From positions 54,022 through 118,021 of the forward strand of contig NZ_JBISCD010000035.1 in NCBI RefSeq assembly GCF_044386045.1: a DNA stretch of 64,000 nucleotides, read 5' to 3'. The stretch is from Thalassobellus sediminis. GTDB taxonomy: Bacteria; Bacteroidota; Bacteroidia; Flavobacteriales; Flavobacteriaceae. A program made the translations under genes and the position numbers. The notes beneath the pieces are model-generated. The model made no database searches. It saw nothing but the letters and a program-made list of their open reading frames with translations, and was not told where the DNA came from. This document shows, piece by piece, positions 24,522-32,339 of the stretch; position 1 is the stretch's first letter; the number at the start of each line of letters is the position of its first letter.

Positions 24522-26795
24522 ATGGCATTTGATATTGATATGATTAAAGGTGTTTACACCAAAATAGCAGAACGTGTTGATAAAGCTCGAGAAGTTGTAG
24601 GCAAACCACTAACACTTTCTGAAAAGATATTATATTCTCACCTTTGGGATGGTGAATCAACAAAAGCCTTTACAAGAGGTAAAGATTATGTAGATTTTGC
24701 TCCAGACCGTATTGCTTGTCAAGATGCAACAGCACAAATGGCATTATTGCAATTTATGCAAGCAGGAAAAAGTAAAGTAGCTGTTCCTACAACGGTACAT
24801 TGCGATCATTTAATTCAAGCTAAAGAAGGGGCTGCTGCCGATTTAAAAAACGCAAATAGTGTAAGTAGTGAAGTCTTTAATTTTTTAGAGTCCGTTTCAA
24901 ATAAATACGGTATTGGTTTCTGGAAACCAGGAGCAGGTATTATTCACCAAGTAGTCTTAGAAAATTATGCATTCCCAGGAGGTATGATGATTGGTACCGA
25001 TTCGCATACCGTAAATGCTGGTGGATTAGGTATGGTTGCCATTGGAGTAGGAGGCGCTGATGCTGTAGATGTAATGGCAGGTATGGCTTGGGAATTAAAA
25101 TTCCCGAAGTTAATAGGTGTTAAGTTAACTGGTAAATTATCTGGATGGACAGCACCAAAAGATGTGATTTTAAAAGTAGCCGAAATTCTTACTGTAAAAG
25201 GAGGAACCGATGCTATTGTTGAATATTTTGGAGAAGGCGCAACTTCTATGTCTTGTACAGGTAAAGGAACCATTTGTAATATGGGAGCTGAAATTGGGGC
25301 AACCACATCTACTTTTGGGTATGATGATTCTATGGAACGTTATTTACGAGCTACAGATAGAGCGGATGTCGCAGACGCTGCAAACACAGTAAAAGAATAC
25401 CTAACAGGTGATGCTGAAGTATACGCAAATCCAGAACAGTATTTTGATGAAGTTATTGAAATCAACTTATCGGAATTAACCCCGTTATTAAACGGTCCTT
25501 TTACGCCAGATTTATCGACTTCTGTTGGTAAAGATATGAATGAAAAAGCAAAAGCTAACGATTGGCCAATTGCAGTAGAGTGGGGGTTAATAGGGTCTTG
25601 TACCAATTCCTCTTACGAAGATTTATCTCGTGCCTCATCCATAGCGAAGCAAGCTTTAGATAAAGGCATTAAAATGAAATCAGAATTAGGGATTAATCCA
25701 GGTTCAGAGCAAGTACGTTACACAGCAGATCGCGATGGCATTATTCAAGTGTTTGAAAAATTAGATGCTAAAATATTCACCAATGCTTGCGGACCATGTA
25801 TTGGGCAATGGGCGCGTTATAGCGATCCTAAAAATGCACCAAAAAACAGTATTGTACACTCTTTTAATAGAAACTTTGCAAAGCGTGCCGATGGAAACCC
25901 AAATACACATGCTTTTGTGGCATCACCAGAAATTACAGCGGCTATTGCTATTGCAGGTCGTTTAGATTTTAATCCCATGACAGATAGTTTAATTAATGAA
26001 AATGGAGAAAAAGTGATGTTCGATGAACCAACAGGATGGGAGTTACCTCCAAAAGGTTTTGAAGTTAAAGATAATGGCTATTTAGCACCAGAAGCAGACG
26101 GAAGTCATGTGCAAGTAAAAGTAGCAGAAGATTCTGAAAGATTACAATTGTTAACACCTTTCGAACCTATTGGCAACAATATTACAGGTGCTAAATTATT
26201 AATAAAAGCTTATGGAAAATGTACAACAGATCATATTTCTATGGCTGGACCTTGGTTACGTTTCCGTGGTCATTTAGATAATATTTCAAACAACTGTTTA
26301 ATTGGAGCTGTGAATGCCTTTGGTAAAAAAACAAACTTTGTTAAAAATCAATTAACAGGCGATTTTGGAGGTGTGCCAGATACAGCAAGAGCATACAAAG
26401 CGGCCGGAATTCCGTCTATAGTGGTTGGCGATCATAATTACGGTGAAGGCTCTTCTCGAGAGCATGCTGCTATGGAACCAAGACATATAGGTGTGGTTGC
26501 AGTTATTGTAAAATCCTTTGCTCGTATTCACGAAACAAACCTTAAAAAACAGGGTATGCTAGGTTTAACCTTTGTTAACGAAGCCGATTACGATAAAATT
26601 CAAGAAGACGATACCATCAACTTTTTAGATTTAGATGCCTTTGCACCAGGAAAAACTTTAAATATAGAGTTTGTACATGTTAATGGATCTAAAGATGTTA
26701 TTGAAGTAAATCATACATACAATCAATCTCAAATAGATTGGTATAACGAAGGTTCTGCTTTAAACTTAATTAAAAAAGAGAATGCAGCTTCTTAA
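24522..26795 (+). CDS. Aconitate hydratase, mitochondrial-type
   Basis: A 757-residue enzyme of the mitochondrial-like (Aco2) aconitase class. Start: an in-frame ATG at 24459 would add 21 residues with a poor fit, whereas 24522 gives MAFDIDMIKG, the usual start. The cluster-binding cysteines are in IGSCTNSSYED and ACGPCIGQW, and the C-terminal swivel carries VVGDHNYGEGSSREHAAMEPR. It carries out the same citrate to isocitrate step as AcnB just upstream, so the cell has two aconitases of separate origin side by side but separated by a terminator. They may differ in oxygen or iron sensitivity, as AcnA and AcnB do in enterobacteria; that is inference. Confidence 0.95.
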   Translation: MAFDIDMIKGVYTKIAERVDKAREVVGKPLTLSEKILYSHLWDGESTKAFTRGKDYVDFAPDRIACQDATAQMALLQFMQAGKSKVAVPTTVHCDHLIQAKEGAAADLKNANSVSSEVFNFLESVSNKYGIGFWKPGAGIIHQVVLENYAFPGGMMIGTDSHTVNAGGLGMVAIGVGGADAVDVMAGMAWELKFPKLIGVKLTGKLSGWTAPKDVILKVAEILTVKGGTDAIVEYFGEGATSMSCTGKGTICNMGAEIGATTSTFGYDDSMERYLRATDRADVADAANTVKEYLTGDAEVYANPEQYFDEVIEINLSELTPLLNGPFTPDLSTSVGKDMNEKAKANDWPIAVEWGLIGSCTNSSYEDLSRASSIAKQALDKGIKMKSELGINPGSEQVRYTADRDGIIQVFEKLDAKIFTNACGPCIGQWARYSDPKNAPKNSIVHSFNRNFAKRADGNPNTHAFVASPEITAAIAIAGRLDFNPMTDSLINENGEKVMFDEPTGWELPPKGFEVKDNGYLAPEADGSHVQVKVAEDSERLQLLTPFEPIGNNITGAKLLIKAYGKCTTDHISMAGPWLRFRGHLDNISNNCLIGAVNAFGKKTNFVKNQLTGDFGGVPDTARAYKAAGIPSIVVGDHNYGEGSSREHAAMEPRHIGVVAVIVKSFARIHETNLKKQGMLGLTFVNEADYDKIQEDDTINFLDLDAFAPGKTLNIEFVHVNGSKDVIEVNHTYNQSQIDWYNEGSALNLIKKENAAS

Positions 26796-26856
26796 TTCGA
26801 AGTAAACTATTCGAAAAGAAATTTCTCTAGGTTTTGCCTTGGGATTTCCGCTAAAA

Positions 26857-26884
26857 TTGTCATTCCCGTGAAGACGGGAATCTA
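26857..26884. repeat. REP-like palindrome (TTGTCATTCCCG type)
   Basis: Perfect inverted repeat ATTCCCGT (26862-26869) and ACGGGAAT (26874-26881) with a four-base loop, framed by TTGTC and CTA. A close relative is found at 55501-55528 and an inverted one at 55621-55643. Confidence 0.7.
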
Positions 26885-26887
26885 TAA

Positions 26888-26914
26888 AAACCCATCACTT
26901 TTGCTGGGTTTTTT
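26888..26914 (+). terminator. Probable terminator after second aconitase
   Basis: AAACCCA pairs with TGGGTTT across a ten-base loop, followed by a T run. It lies about 90 bases past the aconitase stop, after the REP-like palindrome. Confidence 0.6.
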
Positions 26915-26934
26915 AATTTCTAGAATTATATTTT

Positions 26935-27004
26935 GGGCGTTACCATTATCCTAAATTTAGTTCAGGACTATGGGTCAGGCTTTTCACTACAATCCTTAAC
27001 GCGC
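26935..27004. repeat. Intergenic inverted-repeat element, GGGCGTTACC to TTAACGCGC
   Basis: A non-coding segment of about 70 bases with inverted ends (GCGTTA at 26937-26942, TAACGC at 26997-27002). The wording (GGGCGTTACC, GGGTCAGGC, CTACAATCC, TTAACGC) resembles a multi-copy intergenic element I recall from flavobacterial genomes, not checked here. Confidence 0.4.
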
Positions 27005-27056
27005 TTTTTTGATGGCTTATCATTTTTTTAATAAAAGTTGTATTATTTTGAAGAGG

Positions 27057-27196
27057 TTCGTTTAACGTTTATGTGTAAGGATAGTTGCGTGTTTAAGCAA
27101 CTAACTCACTAAAAATGGAACGAACCAGAGGAAAATCCGCAGGATTTTCCAAGTAGACAAGAACCAAGCAATTATTTTTACACGTTGTTAGCAAAA
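27057..27196 (-). repeat. Left hairpin element flanking the lipoprotein gene (attC-like)
   Basis: A 140-base non-coding element just after the stop of the lipoprotein gene. Outer end TTCGTTTAACGT (27057-27068); inner end TTAGCAAAA (27188-27196). Between them GTGTAA (27073-27078) pairs with TTACAC (27178-27183). Smaller nested palindromes are AGTTGC/GCAACT (27083-27102), GGTTCGTT/AACGAACC (27055-27062 with 27119-27126) and GGAAAATCC/GGATTTTCC (27130-27150). Read on the minus strand, its distal boundary GTTAAAC fits the GTTRRRY core of integron attC sites. A smaller, inverted copy of the boundary layout flanks the other end of the gene. Confidence 0.6.
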
Positions 27197-27203
27197 GTTG
27201 TTT

Positions 27204-28646
27204 TTAATTTTTACAATTTTCATCCAAAATATCTTGTTCAGAAGGGTTAAATAAATTCCCTGAAACAATATAACTTCCAATTCCACTAATTCCATTGTTT
27301 TTTATTAGCGGAGTAATACCACAAAGATCATTTAATGATGTGTTCTCCTTTAATTCTAAATTTCCATTTAATGATATTGTTTTTATATTTATCAATCCAT
27401 CAACATTTACCAAAGCAGAATTTCCAAGAATACTTATGCCTCCAGATTTATAAATAGGTGTTAATCCATTAATATTTATTAAAGAAGGATTTTCATTAAT
27501 ATTTATAAGAGTAAATTCATCACATATAAATTTTGATAAACCGTCAATATTAGTCAATGAAAGATTCCCGCTTATTCCAATTGAATTAAAATCAGTACCC
27601 GAGTTTAATGATACATTAGAATTAAATCCATCTAAATTTACCAGATCATCATTACCATTAATTTCTAAACCTAAAAGGCCTTTTATCTCGCTTAAGCTAT
27701 CTAAACCTTTAAGAGTTTTAAGAAGTGTCCAGGATATTGTAAACTTTCCACCAATAGAATTTAAATTATTCAACCCTTCTAGAGTAGTAAAAGAATTATC
27801 ACCCATAATACTTAGATCATCTTTAACAGAAATTAGATTCCTTAACGCAGAAATATCAATAAGATTCTCATTATGTCGAATTACTAATCGTCCGCCAACA
27901 TTAGTTAAATTATTTAAACCTTCTAAAGATTTAAGCTGATCATTAGTACTTACTCTTAAATCTCCAATAGTATTTTTAATGTTTTTTAATGCCTCAATAG
28001 ATTCTAATTGTTCATTTAAACCAATTACCAAATGCCCTCCAACAAAACTTAAATTTTCTAAACCATTTAAAGTTTTTAATTTATGGCAACTTCTAATTAA
28101 TAAATCCTCACTAATTTTTGTTAAAGTCATTAGAGGAGCCAAAGAGGAAATATTACCACTAGAATTATTAAAATTAACCCATCCGGTTACTTCGGTATAT
28201 TCCTTTGCACCAAAATCATTTATGTCTTCTTGAGAGCTGAAATCAAGATTACCAACAAAAACATTAGGTTCATTCAAATCATTTAAATTAATAGTTACAA
28301 TAGATGTTTTGGAAACATTTCCATTTGAAACATTTATAACACCAGTAATTACTGGATTAATTTCGTAATCAAAATTATCAACAATATTTACTGTTAATTC
28401 GCCGGTAGTCTGATTAATATTGAAAGAATTACTTGGATTTTGAGAGGTAATTGAAAAGGTTACATCCCCTTGATTTGAAGAGCCAATTACAGTACCAATA
28501 ATTGCATTTGCCTCAGGATTTTCATCAATTGTGATTGAAAAGTCTGTAGCCGAAACTGTGATTTGAATTTGAGAATCATCATTGCCTCCGCAAGAGAATA
28601 CTAATATTAAAAATATTAGAACAGAAGAGCATTCTATTTTTATCAT
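27204..28646 (-). CDS. Surface lipoprotein with cadherin-like and leucine-rich/receptor-L-type repeats
   Basis: A 480-residue protein. The N-terminus ends in a lipobox with the cysteine of FSCGG at residue 19, followed by acidic residues, as in exported surface lipoproteins of this phylum. Residues 30-130 are a cadherin-like repeat (FSITIDENPEA, then FDYEINP). Residues 160-445 are repeated units of about 23-25 residues with a LEGLNNLxxVGGxLxI pattern, close to the receptor L-domain/leucine-rich families. The last 35 residues include FNPSEQDILDENC. Likely a ligand-binding surface protein; the ligand is unknown. It stands alone, bracketed by two inverted hairpin elements with matching ends, which suggests that it was acquired as a unit. 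Confidence 0.75.
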   Translation of the reverse strand: MIKIECSSVLIFLILVFSCGGNDDSQIQITVSATDFSITIDENPEANAIIGTVIGSSNQGDVTFSITSQNPSNSFNINQTTGELTVNIVDNFDYEINPVITGVINVSNGNVSKTSIVTINLNDLNEPNVFVGNLDFSSQEDINDFGAKEYTEVTGWVNFNNSSGNISSLAPLMTLTKISEDLLIRSCHKLKTLNGLENLSFVGGHLVIGLNEQLESIEALKNIKNTIGDLRVSTNDQLKSLEGLNNLTNVGGRLVIRHNENLIDISALRNLISVKDDLSIMGDNSFTTLEGLNNLNSIGGKFTISWTLLKTLKGLDSLSEIKGLLGLEINGNDDLVNLDGFNSNVSLNSGTDFNSIGISGNLSLTNIDGLSKFICDEFTLININENPSLININGLTPIYKSGGISILGNSALVNVDGLINIKTISLNGNLELKENTSLNDLCGITPLIKNNGISGIGSYIVSGNLFNPSEQDILDENCKN

Positions 28647-28661
28647 AATTTATTATTTAAT

Positions 28662-28720
28662 TTTTGCTAATGACGTAGATATGAAATCGTTTTAATGATT
28701 TATATCATACGTTAAACGAA
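28662..28720 (+). repeat. Right hairpin element flanking the lipoprotein gene (attC-like)
   Basis: A 59-base non-coding element 16 bases upstream of the lipoprotein ATG. The inner end TTTTGCTAA (28662-28670) and outer end ACGTTAAACGAA (28709-28720) are exact reverse complements of the two ends of the left element. Inside it folds into a long bulged stem: ACGTA, GATAT and AATC (28673-28688) pair with GATT, ATATC and TACGT (28697-28712) around an eight-base loop. Bulged bases on one side of a long stem are typical of attC sites. Confidence 0.6.
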
Positions 28721-28827
28721 GTTAGCTATTTTTTCTGACAAAGTCAAGTGTGTTTATAAATTGAGAATAATAAAAGTAATTTTCAATTCAAATAAATCAA
28801 AACTGTATTTTTACAAAAACATTAAAA

Positions 28828-29607
28828 ATGAATTCTAGAGCAGAACAACTAAAGGCGTTTGATAGATTGTTAACCATCATGGATGAGTTGCGTGAGCAAT
28901 GTCCTTGGGATAAAAAGCAAACTATGGAAACCTTACGTCATTTAACCATAGAAGAAACTTACGAACTTGGTGATGCTATTTTAGATAAGGATTTAGAAGA
29001 GGTTAAAAAGGAATTAGGCGATGTGTTATTACACATAGTATTCTATTCTAAAATAGGAAGTGAAACTAAGGATTTTGATATTGCCGATGTATGCAATGGT
29101 ATTTGTGAAAAGTTAATTCATAGACATCCACATATTTATAGCGATGTTAAGGTGGAAAATGAAGATGATGTAAAAAGAAATTGGGAAAATTTAAAATTAA
29201 AAGAAGGAAAAACAAGTGTTTTAGAAGGTGTGCCAAAAAGTTTGCCAGCCTTGGTGAAAGCCAATAGAATTCAAGAAAAAGTAGCAGGAGTAGGGTTTGA
29301 TTGGGAACAACCAGAACAGGTTTGGGAAAAATTAGAAGAAGAACTAAATGAATTTAAAGTAGAAGTAGAAAAAGGCGATGATGATGCTATGGAAAGCGAA
29401 TTTGGCGATGTTTTATTTTCTATGGTAAACTATGCACGTTTTTTAAATATAAATCCAGAAAACGCATTAGAACGTACCAATAAAAAATTCTCAAAACGTT
29501 TCCAGTATCTTGAAGAAAAAGCAAAAGCCATGAACAAGCCATTAAAACACATGACCCTTGCTCAAATGGACGTGTTTTGGGAAGAAGCAAAGCGATTGCC
29601 GAAATAG
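28828..29607 (+). CDS. mazG: Nucleoside triphosphate pyrophosphohydrolase
   Basis: A 259-residue protein with two MazG domains in tandem. The first has EETYELGDAI and LGDVLLHIVFYS; the second has EEELNEFKVEVE and EFGDVLFSMVNYARF, giving the EExxE and ExxD magnesium-binding sets. MazG hydrolyses nucleoside triphosphates to monophosphates, removing non-standard nucleotides and, in E. coli, lowering ppGpp. The gene is single, in a short unit between the hairpin-flanked island and a secreted lectin-type protein. Confidence 0.95.
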   Translation: MNSRAEQLKAFDRLLTIMDELREQCPWDKKQTMETLRHLTIEETYELGDAILDKDLEEVKKELGDVLLHIVFYSKIGSETKDFDIADVCNGICEKLIHRHPHIYSDVKVENEDDVKRNWENLKLKEGKTSVLEGVPKSLPALVKANRIQEKVAGVGFDWEQPEQVWEKLEEELNEFKVEVEKGDDDAMESEFGDVLFSMVNYARFLNINPENALERTNKKFSKRFQYLEEKAKAMNKPLKHMTLAQMDVFWEEAKRLPK

Positions 29608-29755
29608 GGAATTGGAAAATCTGTGATTTTCAAATTTCAAAATCGGCAATAGGTCAAATGTCTTTAAACCTCATAGAGTAGGTTTTTATCTGTAAATTTT
29701 ATTAATAGTTTTAAATTTGTATTATATTTATTAAATAAATATTTATTAAAACTTA

Positions 29756-32272
29756 ATGCACAATAAATCAAATTGCATAATATTTTATATTGTGTTTTTT
29801 TTTCTTATAAATAGTTTTTGTTGGTCTCAAAATATAGCACCAACTATAACAGCTACAGGAGATCAGCTATATTGTCCTAAAACTCTAATTAACATTGTTA
29901 CCGATTTTAATATTGAAGATCCCGATGATACAGAAATAGCAGCGCTTTATGTGCAAATTTCAACAGGTTATGTGCAAGGAGAAGATACGTTAATACTTAC
30001 TGGAACACATCCAAGCATTACGACTTCTTGGAGCCCTATTGAAGGTAAATTAACCTTAAGAGGTCTTGGTTCAGCTTCTGCTATTTATACAGATTTAATA
30101 CCAGCGGTTGAAGCTATTGTTTTTCAGAGTACAAGTAATAGCCCTAAAAATAAAACATTTTCAATAACCATAGGAGATGCTAATTATTTACCTAAGACAG
30201 ATCATTATTATGAGTATGTATCAGATTATGGTATTTCATGGTCTGCAGCTAAAATCGCAGCAGAAAACAGAACTTATTTTGGTTTAAAGGGGTATTTGGT
30301 AACAATTCTTTATCCAGAGGAAGCTCAGTTAGTAGGAGAACAAGCAGCAGGTGCTGGCTGGATTGGAGGAACAGATGAGCAAACAGAAGGTGTATGGAGA
30401 TGGGTTACTGGTCCTGAAGCTGGAACTATTTTTTGGAATGGAGCAAGTAATGGGTCTACTCCTAATTATGCAAATTGGAATAATAATGAACCTAATAATG
30501 TTAATGGAGGTGAAGATTATGCACATATTACAGATCCATCAATTGGTATTAAAGGTGCATGGAATGATTTAAGAGTTACAGGAGATCCACCAGGACCTTA
30601 TCATCCAAAAGGCTATATTGTTGAATATGGTTCTCCTCAAGAGCCTTCTTTAAATATTTCAGCAAGTACAAAAATTACAGCTATTAATACTTCAATTATT
30701 GATGTAAAACCAGGTTCAGTTTGCGGTAGTGGTTTTATGACTATAGAAGCAACAGCTTCTTTAGGAGATGTTTTGTGGTTTGATTCGCCATCTGGAGGTG
30801 CTTCAATTGCTACTGGTACTGTATTTATAACACCAGATTTAAATATAACAAGAACGTATTATGTATCTAGTTCATTCAATGGTTGTATTAATGATGAAAG
30901 AATACCAGTAATCGCTACAGTTTATCAAATACCAGTTGTGCAGCCTTCAATTACTTTTAAAAATTGTGATGTAGATGGAAATCCAGATGGTAATACTGAT
31001 TTTAATTTAAATGAAGTAAATGATATAATAACAAATAATAGTTCTTCAGGATTAGATATCTCATATTATACTGATTTAAGTGATGCAGAGAATGGAACTA
31101 TAAACGCTATTAATTCACCAACATCTTTTAACAATTCAATTTCAAATACAGTATTTGTTCGTGCTGAAACCATTAATGGTTGTTATAATATATCAGAAAT
31201 AACATTAGAAGTTTCTACAACATCGCTGCCTATAGATTTTTTTGAAGAGTTATCTTCATGTGATGATGATAATGAAATAGATGGGTTTTATGGGTTCGAT
31301 TTATCGGAAGCAAGTCAAAGCTTTTTAGATAGATTACCTATAGGTCAAAATTTAAGTATTCATTATTTTGAAAATTTAACTGATGCTCAGCTAGAACAAA
31401 ATGAAATATTAGGTGTTTATGAAAACAAAGATGCTTTTTCACAAATAATATATGTGCGGGTTGAAAGTGATGATAATGGAAATTGTTTTGGAATTGGTCC
31501 TCATTTACAATTAACAGTACATCCAAGGCCAGAATTTGAGGTAGGACAATCAAAAGTGCTTTGTTCTAATGCAGAGGTAATTACATTATTTACATTAAAC
31601 TCTAAAGGTAAATATACATATGAGTGGAAAGATTCAGCTGGAACCATTGTAGCAGATTTATTTGAAACTGAAGTGTTATTAGGAGGTACTTATACAGTTA
31701 TAGCGACTTCAGAATTTGGATGCGAATCATTTCCTATTGCATATAATGTTGAAGAATCTAGCATAGCTACAATTGATAGTAATGATATAGAAATTATTGA
31801 GTTAACAGATAATAATAGCATATCCATAAATAATGATAATAATAACCTTGGTATAGGTGATTATGAATTTACTTTAGATAATATTGATGGGCCTTATCAA
31901 GATGAACCTTACTTTGATAGAGTAGGAGCAGGTTCTCATATATTTTATATTAAAGATAAAAATGGTTGTGGTATAACATCTATTGAAGTCTTTATTTTAG
32001 GATTTCCTAAATTCTTTACTCCGAATAATGATGGTGTAAATGATACATGGCAAATTAAAGGATTGGGTACTGATTATACAGATGATTCAAAAGTAAGTGT
32101 ATACAATCGTTATGGTAAATTAATAAAGCAATTAACTACTAAAAGTGGTGTTTGGGACGGAACCTTTAATGGTGAATTTTTACCAAATTCAGATTATTGG
32201 TTTTTAGCAGAACTGGTTGAAACTACTGGAGAAATTAGAGTTTACCGTGGACATTTTAGCTTAATTAGGTGA
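29756..32272 (+). CDS. C-type lectin domain protein with T9SS type B sorting tail
   Basis: An 838-residue exported protein. Signal peptide about 1-26 (CWSQ). Residues 28-150 form a beta-sandwich (cadherin-like, DPDDTEIAAL). Residues 158-300 are a C-type lectin-like domain: WSAAKIAAENRTYFGLKGYLVT, then WIGGTDEQTEGVWRW, NWNNNEPNN and AWNDL in the usual order; EPN is the carbohydrate- and calcium-binding triplet associated with mannose-type specificity. Several Ig-like segments follow (CDVDGNPDGNTDFNL and CDDDNEIDGFYGFDL repeats). Residues 752-838 are the gliding-motility-type C-terminal domain (FFTPNNDGVNDTW, YNRYGKLI), the type B T9SS signal. It is predicted to be exported and attached to the cell surface, binding glycans. 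Confidence 0.92.
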   Translation: MHNKSNCIIFYIVFFFLINSFCWSQNIAPTITATGDQLYCPKTLINIVTDFNIEDPDDTEIAALYVQISTGYVQGEDTLILTGTHPSITTSWSPIEGKLTLRGLGSASAIYTDLIPAVEAIVFQSTSNSPKNKTFSITIGDANYLPKTDHYYEYVSDYGISWSAAKIAAENRTYFGLKGYLVTILYPEEAQLVGEQAAGAGWIGGTDEQTEGVWRWVTGPEAGTIFWNGASNGSTPNYANWNNNEPNNVNGGEDYAHITDPSIGIKGAWNDLRVTGDPPGPYHPKGYIVEYGSPQEPSLNISASTKITAINTSIIDVKPGSVCGSGFMTIEATASLGDVLWFDSPSGGASIATGTVFITPDLNITRTYYVSSSFNGCINDERIPVIATVYQIPVVQPSITFKNCDVDGNPDGNTDFNLNEVNDIITNNSSSGLDISYYTDLSDAENGTINAINSPTSFNNSISNTVFVRAETINGCYNISEITLEVSTTSLPIDFFEELSSCDDDNEIDGFYGFDLSEASQSFLDRLPIGQNLSIHYFENLTDAQLEQNEILGVYENKDAFSQIIYVRVESDDNGNCFGIGPHLQLTVHPRPEFEVGQSKVLCSNAEVITLFTLNSKGKYTYEWKDSAGTIVADLFETEVLLGGTYTVIATSEFGCESFPIAYNVEESSIATIDSNDIEIIELTDNNSISINNDNNNLGIGDYEFTLDNIDGPYQDEPYFDRVGAGSHIFYIKDKNGCGITSIEVFILGFPKFFTPNNDGVNDTWQIKGLGTDYTDDSKVSVYNRYGKLIKQLTTKSGVWDGTFNGEFLPNSDYWFLAELVETTGEIRVYRGHFSLIR

Positions 32273-32280
32273 AATTGAAT

Positions 32281-32327
32281 TATAAACAAAAACAGCTTGG
32301 TGATTTACCAAGCTGTTTTTGTTTATA
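32281..32327. terminator. Long bidirectional terminator
   Basis: A perfect 21-bp stem (32281-32301 with 32307-32327) around a five-base loop, GC core AGCTTGGT, with A and T tracts. It separates the convergent lectin and DUF349 genes and can end both. Confidence 0.92.
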
Positions 32328-32339
32328 TAGTAAAGAATA

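Noticed and set aside
27057..28720. A classic insertion sequence or transposon
   Set aside because: The inverted ends are there but the only gene inside is a lipoprotein; no transposase motif (DDE or Y1) was seen, and no target duplication is clear.
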